From: an uncultured Bacteroidales bacterium
Lineage (GTDB): Bacteria; Bacteroidota; Bacteroidia; Bacteroidales; Muribaculaceae
NCBI GenBank assembly: GCA_900554345.1
Contig: USHH01000162.1
Location: 1 to 5,139 of the forward strand
DNA: 5,139 bases
Direction: 5' to 3'
This document shows positions 1 through 5,139 of this stretch, piece after piece. The first letter of the stretch is position 1; each line of letters starts with the position of its first letter. The position numbers were made by a program, and so were the translations under genes. Below the pieces are notes generated by a model. It was not told the origin of the DNA. It searched no databases and saw nothing but the letters and a program-made list of their open reading frames with translations.

Positions 1-84
1 CCGGCGTCAGGGAGTTGTGGCTCAGTAAAAATGTCCATCCGATATAATAGACTGTGGAGCCCGGCGTTATTAATTTAAGTTCTC

Positions 85-1110
85 ATGAAAAGACTATCGT
101 TCATATCGCTCTCAGCCTGCATGCTCCTCTCCCCGGCCATGTCGCCCCTGCGCGCCCAGACCGGGCGCACGGCCTACGACTTCCTCGACATCCCCACCTC
201 CTCCCACGCATTCGGCATGGGAGGCTCCGGCCTCGCCATAATCGACGACGATGTGGAGCTCGCCGGCCAGAACCCGGCCCTCATCGGCCCGGAGCTGGAG
301 AAGCAGCTTTCATTCAGCTATATGCATTATATGGCCGGTGGCAACTTCGCAGGGTTGCGCTACGGTATGGCGGCCGGCGACCGCGCCGCGTGGGCATTCG
401 GTATCAGATATCTCAACTACGGCTCCATCGACGGCTATCTGCCCGACGGCACCGCCACCGGCAGCTTCTCGCCTCAGGACGTGGTGGCCGAGGGCTCGTT
501 CTCCCACGATATCACCGACCGCCTGCGCGGTGGCATCAACCTGAAGATGGTCTACAGCAACTACGACCAGTATTCGGCATTCGCCATGGGTGCCGACCTC
601 GGCATCAACTATTATAACGAGGAGTCAGACCTCTCGCTCTCTGTGGTGCTCGCCAACATGGGAGGCCAGCTGAAGCGCTTCCACGAGACCCACGACCCGC
701 TGCCCTTCGACATCAGGATCGGCTATATGCAGGGGCTCGGAAGCTCCCCCTTCAGCCTCGCCATCACGGCGCGACATCTCAACCACTGGAAGCTGCCCTA
801 TTACACCCATCCTAAAGACGGCTCGGAGCCATCGGAGCTTAAGTCAACCTTCTTCTCCAACCTCTTCCGCCACCTTACGTTCGGCCTCCAGTACGCTCCC
901 AACGACCGCTTCTATCTCGATCTGGCCTACAACTACAAGACACGCACCGACATGAGCGCATATCAGCGCAACTTCCTGTCGGGGTTCTCGGTCGGAATGG
1001 GACTGAAGGTGAAGGCATTCCGTTTCGGAGTGGCCTACGCCATGCCCCATAAGTCGGCCTCGAGCCTGATGCTGAACCTCGGCATGAACTTCGCGGAGCT
1101 CATCAATTGA
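85..1110 (+). CDS. porQ: PorQ-family outer-membrane beta-barrel protein (type IX secretion family)
   Basis: The 341-residue product begins with a signal peptide: basic KR at residues 2-3, a hydrophobic core to about residue 19, and probable cleavage after LRA (residue 24). The mature start (TGRTAYDFLDIPTSSHAFGMGG, then a GQNPALIGPE segment at about 61-70) matches the PorQ pattern as I recall it: a short sequence ending in a small-residue/Gly stretch, then an 'NPAL' motif. The rest is alternating aromatic/polar strands (for example FAGLRYGMAAGDRAAWAFGIRYLNYGS) and the chain ends in a strand, as expected of a beta-barrel. In Porphyromonas gingivalis PorQ is an outer-membrane protein needed for type IX secretion; the exact role here is inferred. 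The start is pinned, because an in-frame TAA at 76-78 leaves ATG 85 as the first usable ATG. The gene ends in tandem stops, TGA TAA. No secretion partner genes are in the window, and the usual TAnnTTTG promoter is not seen in the 84 bases upstream. LSAC at residues 9-12 mimics a lipobox but sits too close to the N-terminus. Confidence 0.85.
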   Translation: MKRLSFISLSACMLLSPAMSPLRAQTGRTAYDFLDIPTSSHAFGMGGSGLAIIDDDVELAGQNPALIGPELEKQLSFSYMHYMAGGNFAGLRYGMAAGDRAAWAFGIRYLNYGSIDGYLPDGTATGSFSPQDVVAEGSFSHDITDRLRGGINLKMVYSNYDQYSAFAMGADLGINYYNEESDLSLSVVLANMGGQLKRFHETHDPLPFDIRIGYMQGLGSSPFSLAITARHLNHWKLPYYTHPKDGSEPSELKSTFFSNLFRHLTFGLQYAPNDRFYLDLAYNYKTRTDMSAYQRNFLSGFSVGMGLKVKAFRFGVAYAMPHKSASSLMLNLGMNFAELIN

Positions 1111-1160
1111 TAATGCGGCGCTTACCGAAGAAAAAATGTGGCGCGGCATGGCGGAATTAA

Positions 1161-1191
1161 TTGGCGGGATAAGAAATTTTTGCTAACTTTG
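1161..1191 (+). promoter_or_regulatory. Bacteroidales-type promoter of rplS
   Basis: TAACTTTG at 1184-1191 matches the Bacteroides -7 consensus TAnnTTTG exactly. TTG(G) at 1161-1164 is placed 19-20 nt upstream, which fits the -33 element (TTG/TTTG) of the primary sigma factor in this phylum. The region lies in a locally AT-rich stretch between porQ and rplS. Transcription should start within about 10 nt after the box, giving a leader of roughly 70 nt before rplS. Confidence 0.8.
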
Positions 1192-1199
1192 CAGCCGTA

Positions 1200-1243
1200 A
1201 TTGCAATCTCTGGCAAGACATGGTGGCTTGCGAATATTGCAAT
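1200..1243 (+). promoter_or_regulatory. Nested hairpin in the rplS leader, possible L19 autoregulatory element
   Basis: The palindrome ATTGCAAT occurs at 1200-1207 and again at 1236-1243, so the two copies can pair as an 8-bp outer stem. Inside it, GCAAG (1213-1217) pairs with CTTGC (1227-1231) around a 9-nt loop, ACATGGTGG. The two helices are separated by a 5-by-4 internal loop. The direct repeat extends to ATTGCAATCT (1200-1209 and 1236-1245). The structure would sit at the extreme 5' end of the rplS transcript and end 22 nt before the start codon. Many bacterial ribosomal protein genes are repressed by their own product through such leaders, and an rplS leader has been described in Flavobacteria as I recall. 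That this element binds L19 is inference; no covariation was tested. Confidence 0.5.
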
Positions 1244-1265
1244 CTAATGAAAATCAATAAATAAA

Positions 1266-1634
1266 ATGGATCTTATAAAAATCGCGGAGCAGGCTTTCGC
1301 CACTCCCAAAAAGAAATTCGACGATTTCGGCCCCGGCGACACCGTGACAGTGTCTTACCGCATCAAAGAGGGCAACAAGGAGAGAATCCAGCAGTATCGT
1401 GGTGTCGTGATCCGCATCAGCGGCAACGAGGACAAGAAGCGCTTCACAGTGCGCAAGATTTCCGACGGCATCGGCGTTGAGCGTATCTTCCCCATCGAGT
1501 CTCCCTTCATCGAGTCCGTGACAGTCAACAAATACGGCAAGGTGCGTCGCGCCAAGCTCTATTACCTGCGCAACCTCACAGGCAAGAAGGCCCGCATCAA
1601 AGAGCGTTACGTCAGGAAAAACACTCAGGACTAA
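1266..1634 (+). CDS. rplS: 50S ribosomal protein L19 (bL19)
   Basis: The 122-residue product is a full-length L19; the E. coli protein has about 115 residues. It shows the family landmarks in order: the FGPGDTVTVSYRIKEGNKER segment (about residues 21-40), QQYRGVVI (about 42-49), RFTVRKIS (59-66), the GIGVERIFPIESPFIESV core (68-85) and the basic tail KVRRAKLYYLRNLTGKKARI. L19 is a 50S subunit protein at the interface with 30S, near the intersubunit bridges. The ATG at 1266 follows an A/T-rich stretch (AATCAATAAATAAA) with no Shine-Dalgarno sequence, which is usual in Bacteroidota. It has its own promoter and its own terminator, so it appears to be transcribed alone rather than in the rpsP-rimM-trmD-rplS operon of proteobacteria. 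Regulation may act through the upstream leader hairpin. Confidence 0.98.
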   Translation: MDLIKIAEQAFATPKKKFDDFGPGDTVTVSYRIKEGNKERIQQYRGVVIRISGNEDKKRFTVRKISDGIGVERIFPIESPFIESVTVNKYGKVRRAKLYYLRNLTGKKARIKERYVRKNTQD

Positions 1635-1658
1635 GCCAACAGATTCCATCAATCATAT

Positions 1659-1696
1659 CAGACCCCGGCCTGCGCGGCCCGGGGTCTGGTTTTTTT
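1659..1696 (+). terminator. Intrinsic terminator of rplS
   Basis: CAGACCCC (1659-1666) pairs perfectly with GGGGTCTG (1681-1688). The stem continues with GGCC (1667-1670) against GGCC (1676-1679) across a bulged C1680, closing a TGCGC loop. A G and then seven Ts (1690-1696) follow. It lies 25 nt after the rplS stop and separates rplS from gpmI. This is a strong, classical rho-independent terminator. Confidence 0.95.
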
Positions 1697-1716
1697 CATG
1701 CCATATCGCGCGCTGA

Positions 1717-1748
1717 TTTCCGTATGTCGCGGATTTTGACTATATTTG
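1717..1748 (+). promoter_or_regulatory. Bacteroidales-type promoter of the gpmI operon
   Basis: TATATTTG at 1741-1748 matches the -7 consensus TAnnTTTG exactly. The -33 element is weaker: TTTC at 1717-1720, placed 20 nt upstream of the box. A second near match, TATCTTTC (1752-1759), lies just downstream. The promoter sits about 20 nt after the rplS terminator and about 95 nt before the gpmI start codon, so it probably drives gpmI and the genes behind it. Confidence 0.7.
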
Positions 1749-1833
1749 CATTATCTTTCGCGCACTGCGGTCTGCCGTGTGGATTGCAGGCGGCGGAAGG
1801 CCGTGATATCAGGAAAATACAAGTTTCAATCAA

Positions 1834-1837
1834 AAGG
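1834..1837 (+). promoter_or_regulatory. Ribosome binding site supporting the gpmI start at 1845
   Basis: AAGG lies 7 nt before ATG 1845, within an A-rich context (CAAAAGGTAAAAAA). This favours ATG 1845 over upstream in-frame alternatives. The A-rich spacer is typical of strongly translated Bacteroidota genes. Confidence 0.6.
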
Positions 1838-1844
1838 TAAAAAA

Positions 1845-3353
1845 ATGTCAAACAAAGCATTATTGGTGATTCTCGACGGCTTCGGACTGGGCGACCACCA
1901 GAAAGACGACGCCATCTTCAATACCCCCACTCCATATATCGACAGCCTCATGGCTGAGTATCCGCATTCCAAGCTCGACGCCAGCGGCGAGAGCGTGGGC
2001 CTTCCCGACGGACAGATGGGCAACAGCGAGGTGGGACACCTCAACATCGGCGCCGGCAGGGTCGTATATCAGGACCTGGTGAAGATCAACCGCGCCATAG
2101 CCGACGGCTCCTTCGCGGAGAATCCGGAAATCAGGAGCGCCTTCAGCTACGCCCGCGAGCATAACGTGCCCATCCACTTCATGGGCCTCGCCTCCGCCGG
2201 CGGCGTCCACAGCTCGCTCGGCCACCTCTACGCCCTCTGCGACACCGCCAGGACATACGGCCTTGACAAGGTGTATATCCACTGCTTCATGGACGGCCGC
2301 GACACAGACCCCAGAAGCGGAGCCGGCTTCCTCGGGGAGATCGAAAGCCACTGCGGCAAGTCGGCCGGCGTGATCGCCTCCGTCATCGGCCGCTATTACG
2401 CCATGGACCGCGACAAGCGCTGGGAGCGCCTCAAGGAGGCCTACAACCTGCTCGTGTATGGCGAGGGACGCCATGCCGACAACATGGTGAAGGCCGTCGA
2501 GGAGTCGTATGCCGACGGCGTCACCGACGAGTTCATCAAGCCGATCGTCAATGACACAGTCGACGGCCGCATCGGTGCCGGACATGTGGTGATATTCTTC
2601 AATTACCGCAACGACCGCGCCAAGGAGCTCACTACCGTGCTCACGCAGCACGCCGAAGACGGCATGAACCCCATACCCGACCTCCAGTATTACTGCATGA
2701 CTCCCTACGACGACTCCTTCAAGGGCGTCCACGTGCTTTTCGCGAAGGCCGATGTGGAGAACACCCTCGGGGAGTATGTAAGCTCGAAGGGGCTCCGCCA
2801 GCTCCATATCGCCGAGACGGAGAAATACGCCCACGTCACCTTCTTCTTCAACGGCGGCCGCGAGGCCCCCTTCGAGGGTGAGGACCGCATCCTCGTGCCC
2901 TCCCCGAAAGTGGCCACCTACGACCTGCAGCCCGAGATGAGCGCGCCGGAGGTGACACGCAAGCTCGTGGAGGCCATCGATTCCGGAAAATATGAGTTTA
3001 TCGTCGTGAATTTCGCCAACGGCGACATGGTGGGCCACACAGGCGTCTACGAAGCCATCCAGAAGGCTGTGGCCACGCTCGACAAGTCGGTCGAGGCAGT
3101 GATCGAGGCCGCAAAAGCCCACGGCTACCAGGCCATCATCATCGCCGACCACGGCAACGCCGACCACGCCATCAACGAAGACGGCACTCCCAACACCGCC
3201 CACTCGCTCAATCCAGTGCCCTTCATCTATGTGGGCAACAAGAGCGCCAAGGTGGCCGACGGCCGTCTCGCCGACGTGGCTCCCTCGCTGCTCCATATCA
3301 TGGGGCTGCCCCAGCCCGCCGACATGACCGGCAACAATCTCATCACCGACTGA
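1845..3353 (+). CDS. gpmI: 2,3-bisphosphoglycerate-independent phosphoglycerate mutase
   Basis: GpmI interconverts 3-phosphoglycerate and 2-phosphoglycerate in cytoplasmic glycolysis and gluconeogenesis, using two Mn ions and a phosphoserine intermediate. From ATG 1845 the protein has 502 residues, close to the usual 505-515. Active-site residues are visible in order: D11 in ILDGFG, catalytic S61 in GQMGNSEVGH, H122 in GGVHSS, MDGRDTDP, GRYYAMDRDKRWER, NYRNDR, and the lysine of ETEKYAH. The metal ligands are D394 and H398 (NGDMVGHTG) and D435, H436 (ADHGNAD) with H453 (NTAHSLNP). The frame stays open upstream to a TTG at 1746, but that codon lies inside the promoter -7 box and the 33 extra residues look unlike the family, so the later start with its AAGG is preferred. 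The loop usually reading SDGG (SNGG in B. fragilis as I recall) is SAGG here. The next gene starts 13 nt after the TGA. Confidence 0.97.
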   Translation: MSNKALLVILDGFGLGDHQKDDAIFNTPTPYIDSLMAEYPHSKLDASGESVGLPDGQMGNSEVGHLNIGAGRVVYQDLVKINRAIADGSFAENPEIRSAFSYAREHNVPIHFMGLASAGGVHSSLGHLYALCDTARTYGLDKVYIHCFMDGRDTDPRSGAGFLGEIESHCGKSAGVIASVIGRYYAMDRDKRWERLKEAYNLLVYGEGRHADNMVKAVEESYADGVTDEFIKPIVNDTVDGRIGAGHVVIFFNYRNDRAKELTTVLTQHAEDGMNPIPDLQYYCMTPYDDSFKGVHVLFAKADVENTLGEYVSSKGLRQLHIAETEKYAHVTFFFNGGREAPFEGEDRILVPSPKVATYDLQPEMSAPEVTRKLVEAIDSGKYEFIVVNFANGDMVGHTGVYEAIQKAVATLDKSVEAVIEAAKAHGYQAIIIADHGNADHAINEDGTPNTAHSLNPVPFIYVGNKSAKVADGRLADVAPSLLHIMGLPQPADMTGNNLITD

Positions 3354-3366
3354 TTACGCACGCACC

Positions 3367-4944
3367 ATGTCTATCCGACAGAGTATCATGGCCTTGATGT
3401 CGACCTTCCTGCTGCTCGGCTCCTCGGGAGCCGTCGGCAGGGAGCTGGGGATACTCCACACCAACGACACCCACTCGGCCATAGAGCCCGACGCCTCCGG
3501 CGCCGGAGGCTGGCTCCAGCGCAAGGCCGTGATCGACTCCGTACGCCGCGCCGAGAAGAACGTGATTCTCGTGGATGCCGGCGATGTGGCCCAGGGCTCG
3601 CTCTATTTCAAGTATTTCGGCGGCGACGTGGAGTATCCGCTGATGAACATGATGGGCTATGATATCCAGATTCTCGGCAACCATGAGTTCGACACCGGGA
3701 TGGAGGACCTCGCCCGCCATTACAAGGCCCTCAGGGCCGACCGCCTCTCGGCCAACTACGACTTCACCGGCACTCCCCTCGAGGGTGTGTTTCTTCCGTA
3801 TGTGGTGAAGAAGGTCGAAGGGAGGAAGATAGGCTTTTTCGGCATCAACCTCGACCCGGAGGGACTCATCGACTCCTCTATGATCTCCGTGAAGTTTCGC
3901 GACATCATCGAGACGGCCAACGAGACCGCCGGGTTCCTGCGCCATAAGAAGAAGTGCGATCTCGTGGTGGCCGTGACCCATATCGGCTATATGAACTCCA
4001 CTCCCTCGCGTCCGGGCGACGTAGAGCTCGCCAAGGCGTCGAGGGATATCGACATCATCATCGGCGGCCACAGCCATACGAAGATCGCCCCCTCCGACCC
4101 CTCGGGGCCCGACTGGATCGTCGACAACGCCGGCGGGCGCCCGGTGCTCGTGGTCCAGACAGGCAAGAAGGGCGTCTATCTCGGAGAGATCCGAATCGAT
4201 CTCCCGCATATCGGCAAGGGAGCCGAGGCGTTCGGCTACCGGCTGATACCGGTGACCGACCGATTCCCTGCCACCGCGCTCTCGGAGGAGATGGCGGCGT
4301 TTCTCGCTCCCTACCGGGCGCGCATCGATTCCGTCAACCGCCGCGTGGTGGGGCGCTCGCTCTTCGACCTTTCCAACGGAGTGAATGTGGGCGGTCTGCC
4401 CAACTTCACCGCCGACATGGGCTTAGACTACGCCGTCATGAAGGCCGACTCGCTCCGAAAGTCCGGGCTCGATATCCCTCATGTGGACTTCGCCCTCATG
4501 AACGTGGGGGGAATACGCCAGCCGATGCCGAAGGGCGACATCACCGAAGGTGAGCTCGTCGCCGCCTATCCCTTCGCCAACCGTGTCATGCTGGTGGCGA
4601 TCAAGGGCGCCGACTTCATCGAGGCCATGAAGGTCGCGGCCGCCAGGGGAGGGGAGGCTGTGAGCCGCAACATGAGGGTGGCCGTGAGGCCCGACGGCTC
4701 CGTGGCCGTGCTTCTCGACGGCCGTCCTCTCGATCCCGATAAGGAATACGTCATGGCCACCATCGACTATCTGGCCCACGGCAACGACGACATGCCGACG
4801 CTGGCCCGCAACAGGGTGCTCTGGCGCGACGATACCGAGCTCTGCGCTGCCGTGGTGAGGTATGTGATCGAGCTGGGCGAAGCCGGATTCCCTGTGGCTC
4901 CCGACCTGACACCGCGATTCATGCCGGCTGTCGAGCTGCCTTGA
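3367..4944 (+). CDS. Secreted two-domain metallophosphatase / 5'-nucleotidase (UshA-like)
   Basis: The 525-residue protein joins both domains of the UshA family and is probably periplasmic. A signal peptide covers about residues 1-24 (cleavage near GAVG) with no lipobox. The N-terminal metallophosphatase domain (about 27-285) carries the dinuclear metal ligands: D34 and H36 (HTNDTH), D73 (DAGD), N105/H106 (GNHEFD), H205 (VTHIGY), and H235 and H237 (GGHSH). The C-terminal nucleotidase domain (about 325-510) shows FTADMGLDY, MNVGGIR (N379-R384), the YPFANRV segment and ATIDYLAHGNDDMP. The length matches E. coli UshA (about 550). The likely reaction is release of phosphate from nucleoside 5'-monophosphates or related phosphoesters; the true substrate is not shown. 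The final loop reads GNDDM where many relatives have GGDGY. ATG 3367 follows gpmI by 13 nt with no promoter or terminator between, so the two are probably cotranscribed, although their functions are not directly linked. Confidence 0.9.
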   Translation: MSIRQSIMALMSTFLLLGSSGAVGRELGILHTNDTHSAIEPDASGAGGWLQRKAVIDSVRRAEKNVILVDAGDVAQGSLYFKYFGGDVEYPLMNMMGYDIQILGNHEFDTGMEDLARHYKALRADRLSANYDFTGTPLEGVFLPYVVKKVEGRKIGFFGINLDPEGLIDSSMISVKFRDIIETANETAGFLRHKKKCDLVVAVTHIGYMNSTPSRPGDVELAKASRDIDIIIGGHSHTKIAPSDPSGPDWIVDNAGGRPVLVVQTGKKGVYLGEIRIDLPHIGKGAEAFGYRLIPVTDRFPATALSEEMAAFLAPYRARIDSVNRRVVGRSLFDLSNGVNVGGLPNFTADMGLDYAVMKADSLRKSGLDIPHVDFALMNVGGIRQPMPKGDITEGELVAAYPFANRVMLVAIKGADFIEAMKVAAARGGEAVSRNMRVAVRPDGSVAVLLDGRPLDPDKEYVMATIDYLAHGNDDMPTLARNRVLWRDDTELCAAVVRYVIELGEAGFPVAPDLTPRFMPAVELP

Positions 4945-4965
4945 GCGCCTAAAGCGAAAACCGCC

Positions 4966-5094
4966 ATGAGACCTATATACCGCCGCCATTTCCGCCGGCT
5001 CCTCTGGATGCCGCTGGTGATGGCGGCGGCCTGTATCCGCACGGGAGGCCCGCCGGCCGCCCCCCCCCCGGGGCGACACCCCCCCCTGCCATAA
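4966..5094 (+). CDS. N-terminus of a probable lipoprotein, likely incomplete and frameshifted by the contig end
   Basis: ATG 4966 follows the nucleotidase stop by 21 nt on the same strand and is probably in the same operon. As read, the frame gives 42 residues and stops at TAA 5092-5094. The start is very basic (RRHFRR, residues 6-11), followed by LLWMPLVM and then AAAC at residues 20-23, a weak lipobox with C23 as the modified cysteine. A Gly/Pro/Ala-rich stretch follows, like a lipoprotein tether. The frame runs through a run of 10 Cs (5060-5069); if the true run were 8 or 11, reading would continue without a stop to the end of the window. The gene is therefore probably longer than it appears. 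Its function cannot be told. In some Bacteroidota a lipoprotein with a 5'-nucleotidase C-terminal domain sits beside the metallophosphatase, which is one possibility but is not shown here. Confidence 0.45.
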   Translation: MRPIYRRHFRRLLWMPLVMAAACIRTGGPPAAPPPGRHPPLP

Positions 5095-5139
5095 TGCCTA
5101 ACAGGATCATCTTACCCAGGGGAAGATGCGCCTTGCCCT
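5059..5139. other. Low-complexity, probably error-prone window end
   Basis: A run of 10 Cs (5060-5069), GGGG (5070-5073) and a run of 8 Cs (5079-5086) lie within 30 bases; no comparable homopolymers occur in the rest of the window. Beyond them, CATCTT (5108-5113) and AAGATG (5123-5128) form a fold-back around ACCCAGGGG. Such features at the very end of a sequence commonly mark poor read quality or an assembly edge. Bases and frames here should not be trusted without reads. Confidence 0.6.

Noticed and set aside
43..48. TATAAT resembling an E. coli -10 box before porQ
   Set aside because: Bacteroidota primary promoters use TAnnTTTG, and there is no suitably spaced -35 element; treated as chance.
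11..75. GTGGCTCAGT resembling a tRNA D-arm
   Set aside because: No acceptor stem, anticodon arm or T-arm can be matched around it.
1..78. Possible tail of an upstream gene
   Set aside because: All three forward frames stop within the first 78 bases (26-28, 45-47, 76-78), and none shows a recognisable C-terminus, so no gene can be assigned.
109..120. LSAC lipobox-like motif at PorQ residues 9-12
   Set aside because: The stretch before the cysteine is too short for a lipoprotein signal peptide, and a normal signal peptidase I site (LRA) follows at residue 24.
54..617. 187-codon + strand frame starting at GTG 54
   Set aside because: It is out of frame with the PorQ gene and rich in Arg/Pro/His, typical of a GC-rich shadow. 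Only the 85-1110 frame gives a signal peptide and barrel-like strands.
1113..1149. Imperfect hairpin after porQ (ATGC/GCAT and GCGC/GCGC with a G-G mismatch) as a terminator
   Set aside because: It has a 19-nt loop and no T-run after it, so it is not a convincing intrinsic terminator.
1860..3296. 478-codon open frame on the minus strand opposite gpmI
   Set aside because: It lies entirely within a certain gpmI gene, its Val/Gly/His-rich product resembles no family I know, and such long antisense frames are expected opposite GC-rich genes with this codon use.
3343..4209. 288-codon minus-strand frame opposite the nucleotidase
   Set aside because: It is a shadow of a gene whose catalytic motifs are all intact on the + strand; no recognisable domain.
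4981..4996. RRHF in the last gene as a twin-arginine signal
   Set aside because: Only RRxF matches, and a lipoprotein-type cysteine follows; Arg-rich starts are expected in GC-rich genes.
4423..5079. 218-codon minus-strand frame spanning the nucleotidase end and the following gene
   Set aside because: It overlaps two better-supported + strand frames, begins in the low-quality C-run region and has no recognisable motif.

Overview
The window reads as ordinary chromosomal core sequence from a GC-rich member of the Bacteroidales (Bacteroidota). Three things point there. Two intergenic regions carry perfect matches to the Bacteroides-type -7 promoter box TAnnTTTG. The phosphoglycerate mutase closely resembles, from memory, that of Bacteroides fragilis. 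The first gene is a PorQ-family outer-membrane protein, a family confined to Bacteroidota. The high GC of the coding sequence would suit a Muribaculaceae- or Rikenellaceae-like gut lineage better than Bacteroides itself, but I cannot fix the family from this window.

Layout, all genes on the + strand. Positions 1-84 hold no complete gene that I can support. Positions 85-1110 encode a PorQ-like outer-membrane beta-barrel protein (341 aa). Positions 1111-1265 hold a promoter (1161-1191) and a leader that can fold into a nested hairpin (1200-1243). They precede rplS, ribosomal protein L19 (1266-1634), which ends in a strong intrinsic terminator (1659-1696). A second promoter (about 1717-1748) and a leader of about 90 nt precede gpmI, the cofactor-independent phosphoglycerate mutase, whose supported start is 1845 (1845-3353). 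Only 13 nt later begins a secreted two-domain metallophosphatase/5'-nucleotidase (3367-4944). After a further 21 nt comes the start of a probable lipoprotein (from 4966). The last ~80 bases have extreme C runs and look like a low-quality contig end.

The window therefore contains three transcription units: the porQ-like gene (its promoter is not seen), rplS alone, and a probable gpmI - nucleotidase - lipoprotein operon. L19 serves the ribosome, GpmI serves glycolysis and gluconeogenesis in the cytoplasm, and the nucleotidase acts outside the inner membrane, probably in phosphate and nucleoside scavenging. PorQ belongs to the type IX secretion family, but no other secretion gene is visible here. 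I found no mobile element, CRISPR array, tRNA or rRNA, and no convincing new system. The points most worth a second look are the structured rplS leader and the likely frameshifted, error-prone end of the window.
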